Assembly (NCBI GenBank): GCA_027296185.1
Contig: JAPUJL010000446.1
Span: forward strand, 1 to 12,876
Direction of reading: 5' to 3'
Length of the DNA stretch: 12,876 nt
DNA from: SAR324 cluster bacterium
GTDB lineage: Bacteria; SAR324; JACQKK01
Of this stretch, positions 6,522 through 12,876 are shown piece after piece. The notes under the pieces were generated by a model. It was not told where the DNA came from. It searched no databases and worked only from the letters and a program-made list of their open reading frames with translations. The position numbers and the translations under genes were made by a program. How positions within the stretch are numbered: position 1 is the first letter of the stretch; each line of letters begins with the position of its first letter.

Positions 6522-7438
6522 GGGCCGCCGTCCCCGGTTGCATCCGCTCCGCCAACGCCGGACCCGGCGGCGCCCTCCCCCTTCAGCCAGCGGGAGACCC
6601 GGCCCGTCATCTCGCGCCAAGGGCCATCCCCCGCCGATTCCGGGTCGATAGCGAGGTGCCGCGGATAGCGGCGCCAGCCGGGCAGGTACACGGGATGGAA
6701 GGACAGGCCCGCCCCGAACCGACGGCGGTACTGGAGCAGGGCCTGGGTGGAAATCAGCTGGTCCCCTTCCACGTGGAAGATCAACTGGGGAGCCCCCTCC
6801 ATCGCCGCCGGCGGGCCGTCTGGCCCAGATCCGCCGCCCGTGCGGGCCTCCGGAGTATCCTCCGGCCGGGGCAGGCGTTCGATCAAATCCAACAGCGCCC
6901 CAAAGGCGGCCATGGACGTGGCCCAGCGAAACCGGTAAGCCCGTGGCGCGAAGCTGGGCAGCAGCAACGATTTGGGCAGCAGCGTGCGCCCCATTCTCAA
7001 CAAGGGTGCGCCAAGGCCCTTCACGCCGAAGGCCGGGGCCAGGTACACCGCCCGCCGCCAGGGGATGCCGCGCTCCTCGCTCCACACCGCGGCCAACACC
7101 GCCCCGAGGGAATACCCGAACACCGAGACGGCAGCGCCGGGCCACCGCTCCTGGACGGCATCCCGGGCCCCGTCGACGTCCGCCAGCCAGTCCGCCGCGC
7201 TCACGCGGCGCCACAGCCGGGAGTCTCCAGCACGGTGACCGGCGAGCGCGATCGATGCCACGGCAAACCCTTCCCCCAAGAAATAATCCCGCCACGCGCC
7301 CATCCGGGCCGGAGCGAGATTTAGGCCGTGCAGCAGGAGAAAGACTTCGGAACCCGGGCCGGGCTCCGGAGGGTCGTGGAGCGAGAGCTCACGGCTGCCA
7401 CTTCGCCCGTTCCTGGGATTTTCGCGCGCGGATTTCAT
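6518..7438 (-). CDS. Alpha/beta-fold hydrolase
   Basis: A 306-residue serine hydrolase with the canonical order of motifs. The oxyanion-hole strand is VFLLLHGLN (32-40), the nucleophile elbow GYSLG is at 108-112 (Ser110), the likely acid is Asp226 in VEGDQLIS, and the likely base is His261 in YPRHLAID. The pattern resembles lysophospholipase/esterase-type hydrolases; no signal peptide is visible, so it is probably cytoplasmic. Residues 191-214 form a Gly/Pro-rich insertion, and the C-terminus (288-306) is a Gly-rich tail. ATG 7438 overlaps the preceding 73-codon gene by 50 bp with no visible Shine-Dalgarno. The first 30 residues are poorly structured, but I found no better in-frame start before the core. 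It is followed through a GTGA overlap by protein A. Substrate unknown. Confidence 0.88.
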   Translation of the reverse strand: MKSARENPRNGRSGSRELSLHDPPEPGPGSEVFLLLHGLNLAPARMGAWRDYFLGEGFAVASIALAGHRAGDSRLWRRVSAADWLADVDGARDAVQERWPGAAVSVFGYSLGAVLAAVWSEERGIPWRRAVYLAPAFGVKGLGAPLLRMGRTLLPKSLLLPSFAPRAYRFRWATSMAAFGALLDLIERLPRPEDTPEARTGGGSGPDGPPAAMEGAPQLIFHVEGDQLISTQALLQYRRRFGAGLSFHPVYLPGWRRYPRHLAIDPESAGDGPWREMTGRVSRWLKGEGAAGSGVGGADATGDGGP

Positions 7439-7610
7439 GGCCGAGGGCGTGCAGCCGTTCCAGGTGGCGCTGGACGGGGCGCCATTCCCAACCCGGGTTC
7501 GATTCCTCCGTGGACTTGAGTGCCTCCAATTCGGCTTGCCACTCGTTCAGGAGGTCGAACAGGGACATTTTCTCGATGGGAAGGGTGTCGGATTCCGTGG
7601 CTGCGTTCAT
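7389..7610 (-). CDS. Small hypothetical protein, 73 residues
   Basis: No family is recognised. The protein is acidic in its first half and basic at its end, and is predicted to be mainly helical (MSLFDLLNEWQAELEALK, then WRPVQRHLERLHALGHEIRARK). ATG 7610 is chosen; GACGAG lies 6 nt upstream as a weak ribosome-binding site. The longer in-frame extension toward 7724 is low-complexity and probably untranslated. Its 3' end overlaps the hydrolase start by 50 bp in another frame, which suggests co-translation. It lies 136 bp after gltA. Confidence 0.65.
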   Translation of the reverse strand: MNAATESDTLPIEKMSLFDLLNEWQAELEALKSTEESNPGWEWRPVQRHLERLHALGHEIRARKSQERAKWQP

Positions 7611-7746
7611 GAACTTCTCGTCCGTGGTGATTCCGATGCGGAAAGCCCCTCCGCCGCGGGCGCACGGGGCCACCCTCCCCCGCGGGTGCCCCGCATCCGC
7701 CGGGAGCGGGAGGGCGGGAAGCAAGCGCCAGACGGGAGGGTCCGCG

Positions 7747-9030
<1,284 letters not shown>

Positions 9031-9088
9031 TGAAGTTCTCCTTGCAGAATTCGTCGCGACGCGTTGCGTGCGCATGAGCGGCAACCGT

Positions 9089-9104
9089 ACCTGTACCTGA
9101 CCTG
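9089..9104. repeat. Three ACCTG repeats at the predicted gltA transcription start
   Basis: ACCTG occurs at 9089-9093, 9095-9099 and 9100-9104 (CAGGT on the transcribed strand). The cluster lies at about +1 to +17 of the predicted gltA transcript. It could be an operator or an initial-transcribed-region element; the spacing of 6 and 5 bp is too short for helically phased binding of separate dimers. Confidence 0.4.
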
Positions 9105-9111
9105 TTAATTC

Positions 9112-9120
9112 ATCATAGCA
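9112..9120 (-). promoter_or_regulatory. Extended -10 promoter of gltA
   Basis: On the minus strand TGC-TATGAT (9120-9112) has the TGn extension and a 5/6 match to the -10 consensus. No convincing -35 is seen 17 bp upstream, as is common for extended -10 promoters. The predicted start is near 9105, giving a leader of about 75 nt before ATG 9030. Confidence 0.55.
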
Positions 9121-9142
9121 TCGCCCGGCGGATCGCGGCACA

Positions 9143-9160
9143 CGGGTTCGTTCCGACCCG
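9143..9160. repeat. Inverted repeat between the NtrC-family gene and gltA
   Basis: CGGGT (9143-9147) and ACCCG (9156-9160) form a 5-bp stem with an 8-nt loop. It lies upstream of the gltA -10 on the minus strand and has no U tract. It could be an operator half-site pair or just GC-rich chance. The remainder of the 284-bp gap 9031-9314 shows no gene. Confidence 0.3.
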
Positions 9161-9314
9161 CAGTGGCCGATCCCCCAAGGCCGATCCCCGCTCCGCGGCC
9201 GTTACCCGCCGGGAGCCCTCGATGCTAGGCACCGCCGGTGGAGCCGGTCCTACCATGAGCCGCCGCAAATATCCAAGCGCCCGCGCCACCGCCCGGCGCC
9301 CAACCGGGAGTCAC

Positions 9315-10772
9315 TCAGCGCAGGGGAATCTGGAACTTTTTGGATTTGCGGTACAGCGTCGCCCGGCTGATGTGCAGCAACTCCGCGGCAAGGGACACGT
9401 TGCCCGCCGTGGATTCGAGGGCTTGGCGGATCGCCTGGGCCTCCAATTGTTCCAGGGATACCACCCTGGCGCGCACCGGTACCTCGGGGGGCGATGGGGA
9501 TGCAGCGGAAAGTGTCGGGGGCGCGGGCGGCGGGGTGGTCGCGGCGGAGATGGCGAGCACGGGAAAATCGCGAAGTTGGAGCAGTTCCGATTCCGAAAGC
9601 ACCACCGCGCGGTAGATGATGTTCTCCAATTCGCGGACGTTGCCGGGCCAATCGTAGTCCAGGAGGGCCTGCTCCACCTCCCGCGTCAGCCCGGTCACTG
9701 GGCTTTCCTCATGGCCCGCGAAGCGGCGGAGGAAGAACTGGGCCAGCTCGAGGATGTCCTCCTTCCGCTCCCGCAGGGAAGGCAGCAGGATCGGGAACAC
9801 CGCCAGCCGGTAATACAGATCGTGCCGGAACAGCCCCTTCCGCACCGAATCGCCCAAATCCCGATTGGTCGCGGAAATAATGCGTACGTTGACCTTGCGC
9901 GTCTGTCCCCCCACCGGCTGGATTTCCTTCGTCTGTAAGACACGCAGCAGCTTGGCCTGGAGGCTGGGGTTCAGCTCGCCCACCTCATCCAGAAGCAGCG
10001 TTCCGCCCTGGGCCTCCTCGAACTTGCCGATGCGGCGGCTGATGGCGCCGGTGAAGGCGCCCCGCTCGTGGCCGAACAGCTCGCTCTCCAGGAGCGCCTC
10101 GGGGATCGCCGCGCAATTGATCGCCACAAAGGGCTTGTCCCGATAATCGCCGTGGGTGTGGATCGCCCGGGCGATCAGTTCCTTGCCCGAGCCGCTCTCG
10201 CCCTCGAGCAGAATGGTGATATCCCGGCTGCTCACCATGCGGACGAGCTTTTTCACCTGAGTCATGGCCGGACTGCGGGACACGATGTCGGGAAAATGGC
10301 GATCCTTCTCGACGAGCTTGGCCCTGAGTTGCTCGACCTCTTCCTTCAGCCCGACGGTCTCCAGGGCGTTGCGCATGGCCATCCGCAGATTGTCGAGGCC
10401 GTTTGTCTTGCGCACGTAATCGTAGGCGCCCTCCTTCAGGCAGGCCACGGCCTCCTCGGTGGTTCCGTGGGCGGTCATGACGATCACGCTGGCGGGCTTG
10501 TTCCGATGGTTGATGCGGCGGAGTGTCTCCAGCCCCGTGATCCCCGGCAGCCGGAAATCCAGCAACACCACGTCGATCGGGTGGCCGTCGTTGAGGGATT
10601 CCAGCGCCGCCTCGCCGCTGTTGGCGATCGACACGTCGCAACCGGCACGCTTGAGATGGTACTCCAACAGCTTGCACACGTTCGGGTCGTCGTCGACGAC
10701 GAGCACCTTCGGTGCGCGAAGCAGGCCTTCCGGGAGGAAATCCTGCTGGCCGTCGGAACCGGTGGCTTCCAA
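9315..10772 (-). CDS. NtrC-family sigma-54-dependent response regulator
   Basis: A full three-domain activator, 485 residues from the chosen start. The receiver (22-140) keeps its acidic triplet Asp27-29, phospho-acceptor Asp72 in LLDFRLPG, Thr100 and Lys122 (RKT rather than the usual KP). The AAA+ domain (about 165-400) has Walker A GESGSGKE (191-198), the sigma-54 contact loop GAFTGA (238-243), Walker B LLLDE (259-263) and the RHDLYYRL region (316-323). A Pro/Ala linker (410-435) leads to a Fis-type HTH (450-482, GNVSLAAELLHISRATLYRK). TTG 10772 is preferred because GAGGGG sits 7 nt upstream; ATG 10847 would add 25 Arg-rich residues and lacks a Shine-Dalgarno. No histidine kinase is in the window, so it is an orphan locally. 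Targets unknown; I see no -24/-12 promoter nearby. Confidence 0.95.
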   Translation of the reverse strand: MEATGSDGQQDFLPEGLLRAPKVLVVDDDPNVCKLLEYHLKRAGCDVSIANSGEAALESLNDGHPIDVVLLDFRLPGITGLETLRRINHRNKPASVIVMTAHGTTEEAVACLKEGAYDYVRKTNGLDNLRMAMRNALETVGLKEEVEQLRAKLVEKDRHFPDIVSRSPAMTQVKKLVRMVSSRDITILLEGESGSGKELIARAIHTHGDYRDKPFVAINCAAIPEALLESELFGHERGAFTGAISRRIGKFEEAQGGTLLLDEVGELNPSLQAKLLRVLQTKEIQPVGGQTRKVNVRIISATNRDLGDSVRKGLFRHDLYYRLAVFPILLPSLRERKEDILELAQFFLRRFAGHEESPVTGLTREVEQALLDYDWPGNVRELENIIYRAVVLSESELLQLRDFPVLAISAATTPPPAPPTLSAASPSPPEVPVRARVVSLEQLEAQAIRQALESTAGNVSLAAELLHISRATLYRKSKKFQIPLR

Positions 10773-10926
10773 GGTTGGACCCCTCGAAGGATCGCGGCAG
10801 GCCGCGCTCCGCCCGGACTCACGCCGAACCGCGGCGGACCTTCCCATGAGCGCCGCAGCTCACCGGGCGGTGGGCATCTATTTTGGCATAGCGGGAGAAC
10901 GGAGTGAATAGGCGCCCAACAGGGGC

Positions 10927-11520
10927 TTAGAAACGGGCCAGCAGCAGGCGGATGCTGTGCACGAACTCCGGATAGGGCTCGTCGGTGTCGATGATCAGGT
11001 CCCAAATCCCGGGTTCCACGTGCACCAGTTTGTTCAACGTCGTATGGGCCGGGGTCGGCTCCGTGGGAAACCGCAGGCCGATCCGTTGACGCCGCACGGT
11101 CTCCGGCGCGGCCAAATGGATCAGGCGGGCACCCATCGCCTTGCAATAGAAAAGTTCCTTGCGGGTCAGGATGCCCGTGATCACTAGACGGCTGGGCCGG
11201 CTCATCCGCACTGTGCGCATCAGACGGCGATGGAACGGGCGAATCCAGCACAATGGCTCCGCCCGCTCCCGCTCGATTCGGTAGCGGGCCAGCAGTTGCC
11301 CGGCTTCCGCGCTGTATCCCTTCACGCCCAGTTCCGCCTCCAACCGCATCCGCGGGTGGGAGGCCATGCTCATCGGCAGCGCGCCGAATTCCGAGCACAT
11401 CAGCCGCGCCACGGAAGTCACGCCGGCCCCCGGCAGCCCGGTGAACCCCATCAGGCGTGTGCGCGGTTGCCGGGATGGACCGGCGGTAGGCCGGACGGAC
11501 GGTCGATTCAGATTTTCCAT
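10927..11520 (-). CDS. P-loop NTPase/kinase-like protein with altered Walker A
   Basis: The 197-residue protein has the overall pattern of small nucleoside-monophosphate-kinase-like P-loop proteins: a first strand LMGFTG (23-28) running into GLPGAGVTS (28-36), a middle strand RLVITGIL (111-118), KAMGARLIHLAAPETVRRQR (127-146, resembling strand 4 plus a LID-like Arg cluster), and a late strand DLIIDTD (174-180). The invariant Walker A lysine is Val34 (codon GTG), two base changes from lysine. Either nucleotide binding is lost or the lysine is supplied from elsewhere. ATG 11520 overlaps the upstream gene by 13 bp and has GGAAAG as a plausible ribosome-binding site; Met24 is an alternative start nearer the fold. 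Substrate unknown. Confidence 0.8.
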   Translation of the reverse strand: MENLNRPSVRPTAGPSRQPRTRLMGFTGLPGAGVTSVARLMCSEFGALPMSMASHPRMRLEAELGVKGYSAEAGQLLARYRIERERAEPLCWIRPFHRRLMRTVRMSRPSRLVITGILTRKELFYCKAMGARLIHLAAPETVRRQRIGLRFPTEPTPAHTTLNKLVHVEPGIWDLIIDTDEPYPEFVHSIRLLLARF

Positions 11521-11741
11521 GCGGTGCTTTCCGGTGCGCGGACGAATGCCGACGAGGAGAAATGGCCCGGAGCCAGGCGGGTTGTCCAGCGCGCACGCGC
11601 CGTATCGGCGAAGCGCCGGATCCATTCGAAGGCCAGTTGCTGGGCCTCTGCTCTTGATTTGGGCTCCCGCAGCCGCTGGAAGCGGCGAATGGCTTTGATT
11701 TGATAGAGCAAGAAGCGCTTCTCGATCGATGGATGGCTCAT
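11508..11741 (-). CDS. Small basic hypothetical protein, 77 residues
   Basis: No named family. ATG 11741 has an excellent GAGGAGG (11754-11748) at 6 nt, so the longer frame reaching 11822 is rejected. The N-terminal two thirds are predicted helical and strongly basic (EKRFLLYQIKAIRRFQRLRE, then AEAQQLAFEWIRRFADTARARW). The last third is less structured. Its stop overlaps the start of the P-loop gene by 13 bp, so the two are translated together and may work together. The Arg/Lys pattern permits nucleic-acid or acidic-partner binding, but nothing shows it. Confidence 0.75.
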   Translation of the reverse strand: MSHPSIEKRFLLYQIKAIRRFQRLREPKSRAEAQQLAFEWIRRFADTARARWTTRLAPGHFSSSAFVRAPESTAWKI

Positions 11742-11785
11742 CGGATACCTCCTCGGAGAGGATGAAACCCGCAACAGGCGGCGGC

Positions 11786-11801
11786 ATGGGCCGCAGCCCA
11801 T
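11786..11801. repeat. Inverted repeat in the divergent intergenic region
   Basis: ATGGGC (11786-11791) and GCCCAT (11796-11801) form a perfect 6-bp stem with a 4-nt loop, about 45 bp upstream of the 77-residue gene. It may be a leader hairpin or an operator. No clear promoter for the minus-strand gene was found here. Confidence 0.35.
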
Positions 11802-11861
11802 ATCCTGGGGTAAGCTAAGCAATATCCGTTCCGGGGGTCGGCGCTGTCGGGCAGGTGCGCG

Positions 11862-11891
11862 TTGCCAAGGGAATCCCAGCTGGGCTAAAAT
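11862..11891 (+). promoter_or_regulatory. Sigma-70 promoter of the DUF1820 gene
   Basis: TTGCCA (11862-11867, 5/6 match) and TAAAAT (11886-11891, 5/6 match) are separated by 18 bp. Transcription should start near 11898, giving a leader of about 40 nt that includes GAGGAAGGA (11919-11927) ahead of ATG 11938. Confidence 0.75.
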
Positions 11892-11937
11892 CGGCAGGGG
11901 GATTCAAGGCGTTTGAACGAGGAAGGAATTTCGTCCT

Positions 11938-12285
11938 ATGACCGGCAAAGTGCGGGAAAAGTCCTACTACCGGATCACGTTCTCCAACGAGGCCTCCAAG
12001 GAGAACGAGCTGTACCAGGTGTGTGCCCGGCACGTGTCCGCGTCGGACCTCTACGGGCTGCTGGAGATCTCCGGCTTCATCTTCCCCGACTCGAAGATCG
12101 TCTATAATCTCGGCGAAGAGCGAATCAAACGCGAATTCGAGAACGTCAAGCGCACCTGGATCCCCTACCACGCCATCGTGCGCATCGACGAAGTGCCCGA
12201 TTCGGCGGACAGCGAGATCAAGATCGTCTCTCTGGACTCCGTGCGCGATTCCTCCAGCCGCAAGCTCGTCGAAAAACCCGACTAA
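11938..12285 (+). CDS. DUF1820 family protein
   Basis: The 115 residues match the DUF1820 pattern as I know it from proteobacteria: an N-terminal strand SYYRITFSN, then ELYQVCARHVSASDLYGLLEISGFIF (25-49), ERIKREFENVKRTWIPYHAI (61-80) and VRIDEV (81-86). The family has no established function that I can name. There is no signal peptide or membrane segment, so it is probably cytoplasmic. The tail (98-115) is polar and likely disordered. ATG 11938 follows GAGGAAGGA at 10 nt. It has its own near-consensus promoter and is divergent from the 77-residue gene, suggesting steady expression as a single-gene unit. Confidence 0.88.
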   Translation: MTGKVREKSYYRITFSNEASKENELYQVCARHVSASDLYGLLEISGFIFPDSKIVYNLGEERIKREFENVKRTWIPYHAIVRIDEVPDSADSEIKIVSLDSVRDSSSRKLVEKPD

Positions 12286-12345
12286 GGGCTCCGCCCGAAA
12301 TTAACGTTCTCGCGCCCGTGGCGGCGGCCGGACGGCTTCCGTAGC

Positions 12346-12395
12346 GGGCCGCGGCCCCGGCCGCCGGCCCCAGTCGACGGCCGGCCCGATCGGGC
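12346..12395. repeat. Two perfect 12-bp palindromes in a GC-rich gap
   Basis: GGGCCGCGGCCC (12346-12357) and GCCCGATCGGGC (12384-12395) are each perfectly self-complementary. They lie in the gene-free 276 bp between the DUF1820 gene and the lipoprotein gene. No U tract follows, so they are not clear terminators; the region is extremely GC-rich, which raises the chance rate. I saw no convincing promoter in the rest of this gap. Confidence 0.4.
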
Positions 12396-12561
12396 GGTCG
12401 CCTGGCCGCGCGATCACGGGAATGTTCTCCAGACTACGGACAATCCGGTTGAAATATTATGAACTGAAGGATGCGCTTCCATGCATTGCGGGTTGCCGCC
12501 GGCGCCCCAGGGAGCGGCGATTTTCTCGCCCCGAGAACTCGACAAGCCAAGGGGAATCGCA

Positions 12562-12876
12562 ATGATTCCAATCGCGACAATCGGAAACTTGACCCGCGCG
12601 GGGTGGGCGGTGTGCGTCGTGTGGCTGTTGGGCGCCTGCTCGCTCCAGTCGGCGCCGCCCACCACGTTCAAGGTCACCATCGCCAACGTCTCCGACTTGA
12701 GCGGCGAGGACACGGTGATCTCCACGGGAGTGGCCATCACCCACAACGCCAATTTGCGCCTTTTCGAGGCGGGGCTCCCGGACAAGGAGATGGGCCTGGA
12801 AGGCATTGCGGAAGACGGACACAAGTGGCCCCTCAACGCCTACCTTAAGCGGAGGCGCGAAGTATTCGATCAGGTC
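12562..12876 (+). CDS. Spondin-domain lipoprotein, partial at right edge
   Basis: The first 105 residues are visible. A short N-terminal region with a hydrophobic segment (WAVCVVWLLGA) ends in the lipobox LLGAC, with Cys26 as the predicted lipidation site. Ser at +2 favours sorting to the outer membrane. The mature part begins with FKVTIANVS (36-44), followed by ISTGVAITHNANLRLFEAGLP (53-73) and GLEGIAEDG (78-86). This resembles bacterial spondin_N domain proteins, in which a beta strand with an N-[VL]-S/T motif precedes a region containing ALF/RLFEAG and LAEDG. The function of bacterial members is poorly known; extracellular calcium-dependent adhesion is known only for animal spondins. ATG 12562 has AAGGGG 7 nt upstream. 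Confidence 0.8.
   Translation, partial: MIPIATIGNLTRAGWAVCVVWLLGACSLQSAPPTTFKVTIANVSDLSGEDTVISTGVAITHNANLRLFEAGLPDKEMGLEGIAEDGHKWPLNAYLKRRREVFDQV

Noticed and set aside
5601..6668. 355-codon open frame on the plus strand
   Set aside because: It is antisense to the hydrolase-associated small genes, low-complexity in Pro/Arg/Gln, and typical of GC-rich shadow frames.
6192..7295. 367-codon minus-strand frame
   Set aside because: Its first 258 codons are an alternative frame of the alpha/beta hydrolase, which has a clear catalytic triad. Only the last 110 codons from GTG 6521 are accepted.
9140..9162. GGTTCG motif suggesting a tRNA T-arm
   Set aside because: The surrounding bases do not form acceptor, D or anticodon arms; only an isolated 5-bp inverted repeat is present.
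10068..10907. 279-codon plus-strand frame opposite the NtrC gene
   Set aside because: It is antisense to the conserved receiver and AAA+ domains and reads as their complement.
10484..11596. 370-codon minus-strand frame across the P-loop and NtrC genes
   Set aside because: Both genes it crosses have clear motifs in other frames, and this frame is low-complexity.
12449..12460. TTGAAA and TATTAT near the lipoprotein gene as a promoter
   Set aside because: The two hexamers are adjacent rather than 16-18 bp apart, and neither has a good partner at proper spacing.

Overview
The window is a GC-rich stretch of chromosome from a Gram-negative bacterium. An LptF/LptG-family permease implies lipopolysaccharide and an outer membrane. 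Near the right end there is a lipoprotein with a classical lipobox, and there is an NtrC-type sigma-54 activator. Together with a DUF1820 protein, a type A RNase P RNA and a hexameric-type citrate synthase, this best fits a proteobacterium (gamma- or delta-like). The sequence alone does not settle the class. I see no tRNA, rRNA, insertion sequence, prophage or CRISPR array; it looks like ordinary core/accessory chromosome.

Left part (1-3730). A degenerate CheY-like receiver protein runs leftward off the window. Divergent from it are a stand-alone LptG-like permease and then a two-gene unit: a MinD/ParA/FlhG-type deviant-Walker ATPase followed by an unusual protein with an N-terminal J-like domain lacking HPD, a Pro/Ala linker and a C-terminal RodZ-type helix-turn-helix. 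This ATPase plus J-like/HTH pair is the most suggestive candidate for an under-described cellular-organisation module.

Middle (3731-9030). The type A RNase P RNA gene (rnpB) is on the minus strand and converges with the J/HTH gene. Its sigma-70 promoter is clear, and its -35 box contains the stop codon of the preceding gene. Upstream on the same strand is a tightly packed series, in transcription order: citrate synthase (gltA), a 73-residue protein, an alpha/beta hydrolase with a visible Ser-Asp-His triad, two small proteins that look like diverged paralogues, an EamA/DMT transporter, and a 128-residue hypothetical coupled to it by an ATGA overlap.

Right part (9031-12876). Going upstream on the minus strand are an NtrC-family response regulator with all sigma-54 activator motifs, a P-loop NTPase/kinase-like protein whose Walker A lysine is valine, and a 77-residue basic protein overlapping it. 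Divergent from these is a DUF1820 gene behind a near-consensus sigma-70 promoter, then a spondin-domain lipoprotein cut by the right edge. The minus-strand genes from 11741 down to 3867 probably form several transcription units. Breaks are suggested at the gltA promoter (about 9115), at the rnpB promoter (about 4300), and possibly ahead of the NtrC gene.
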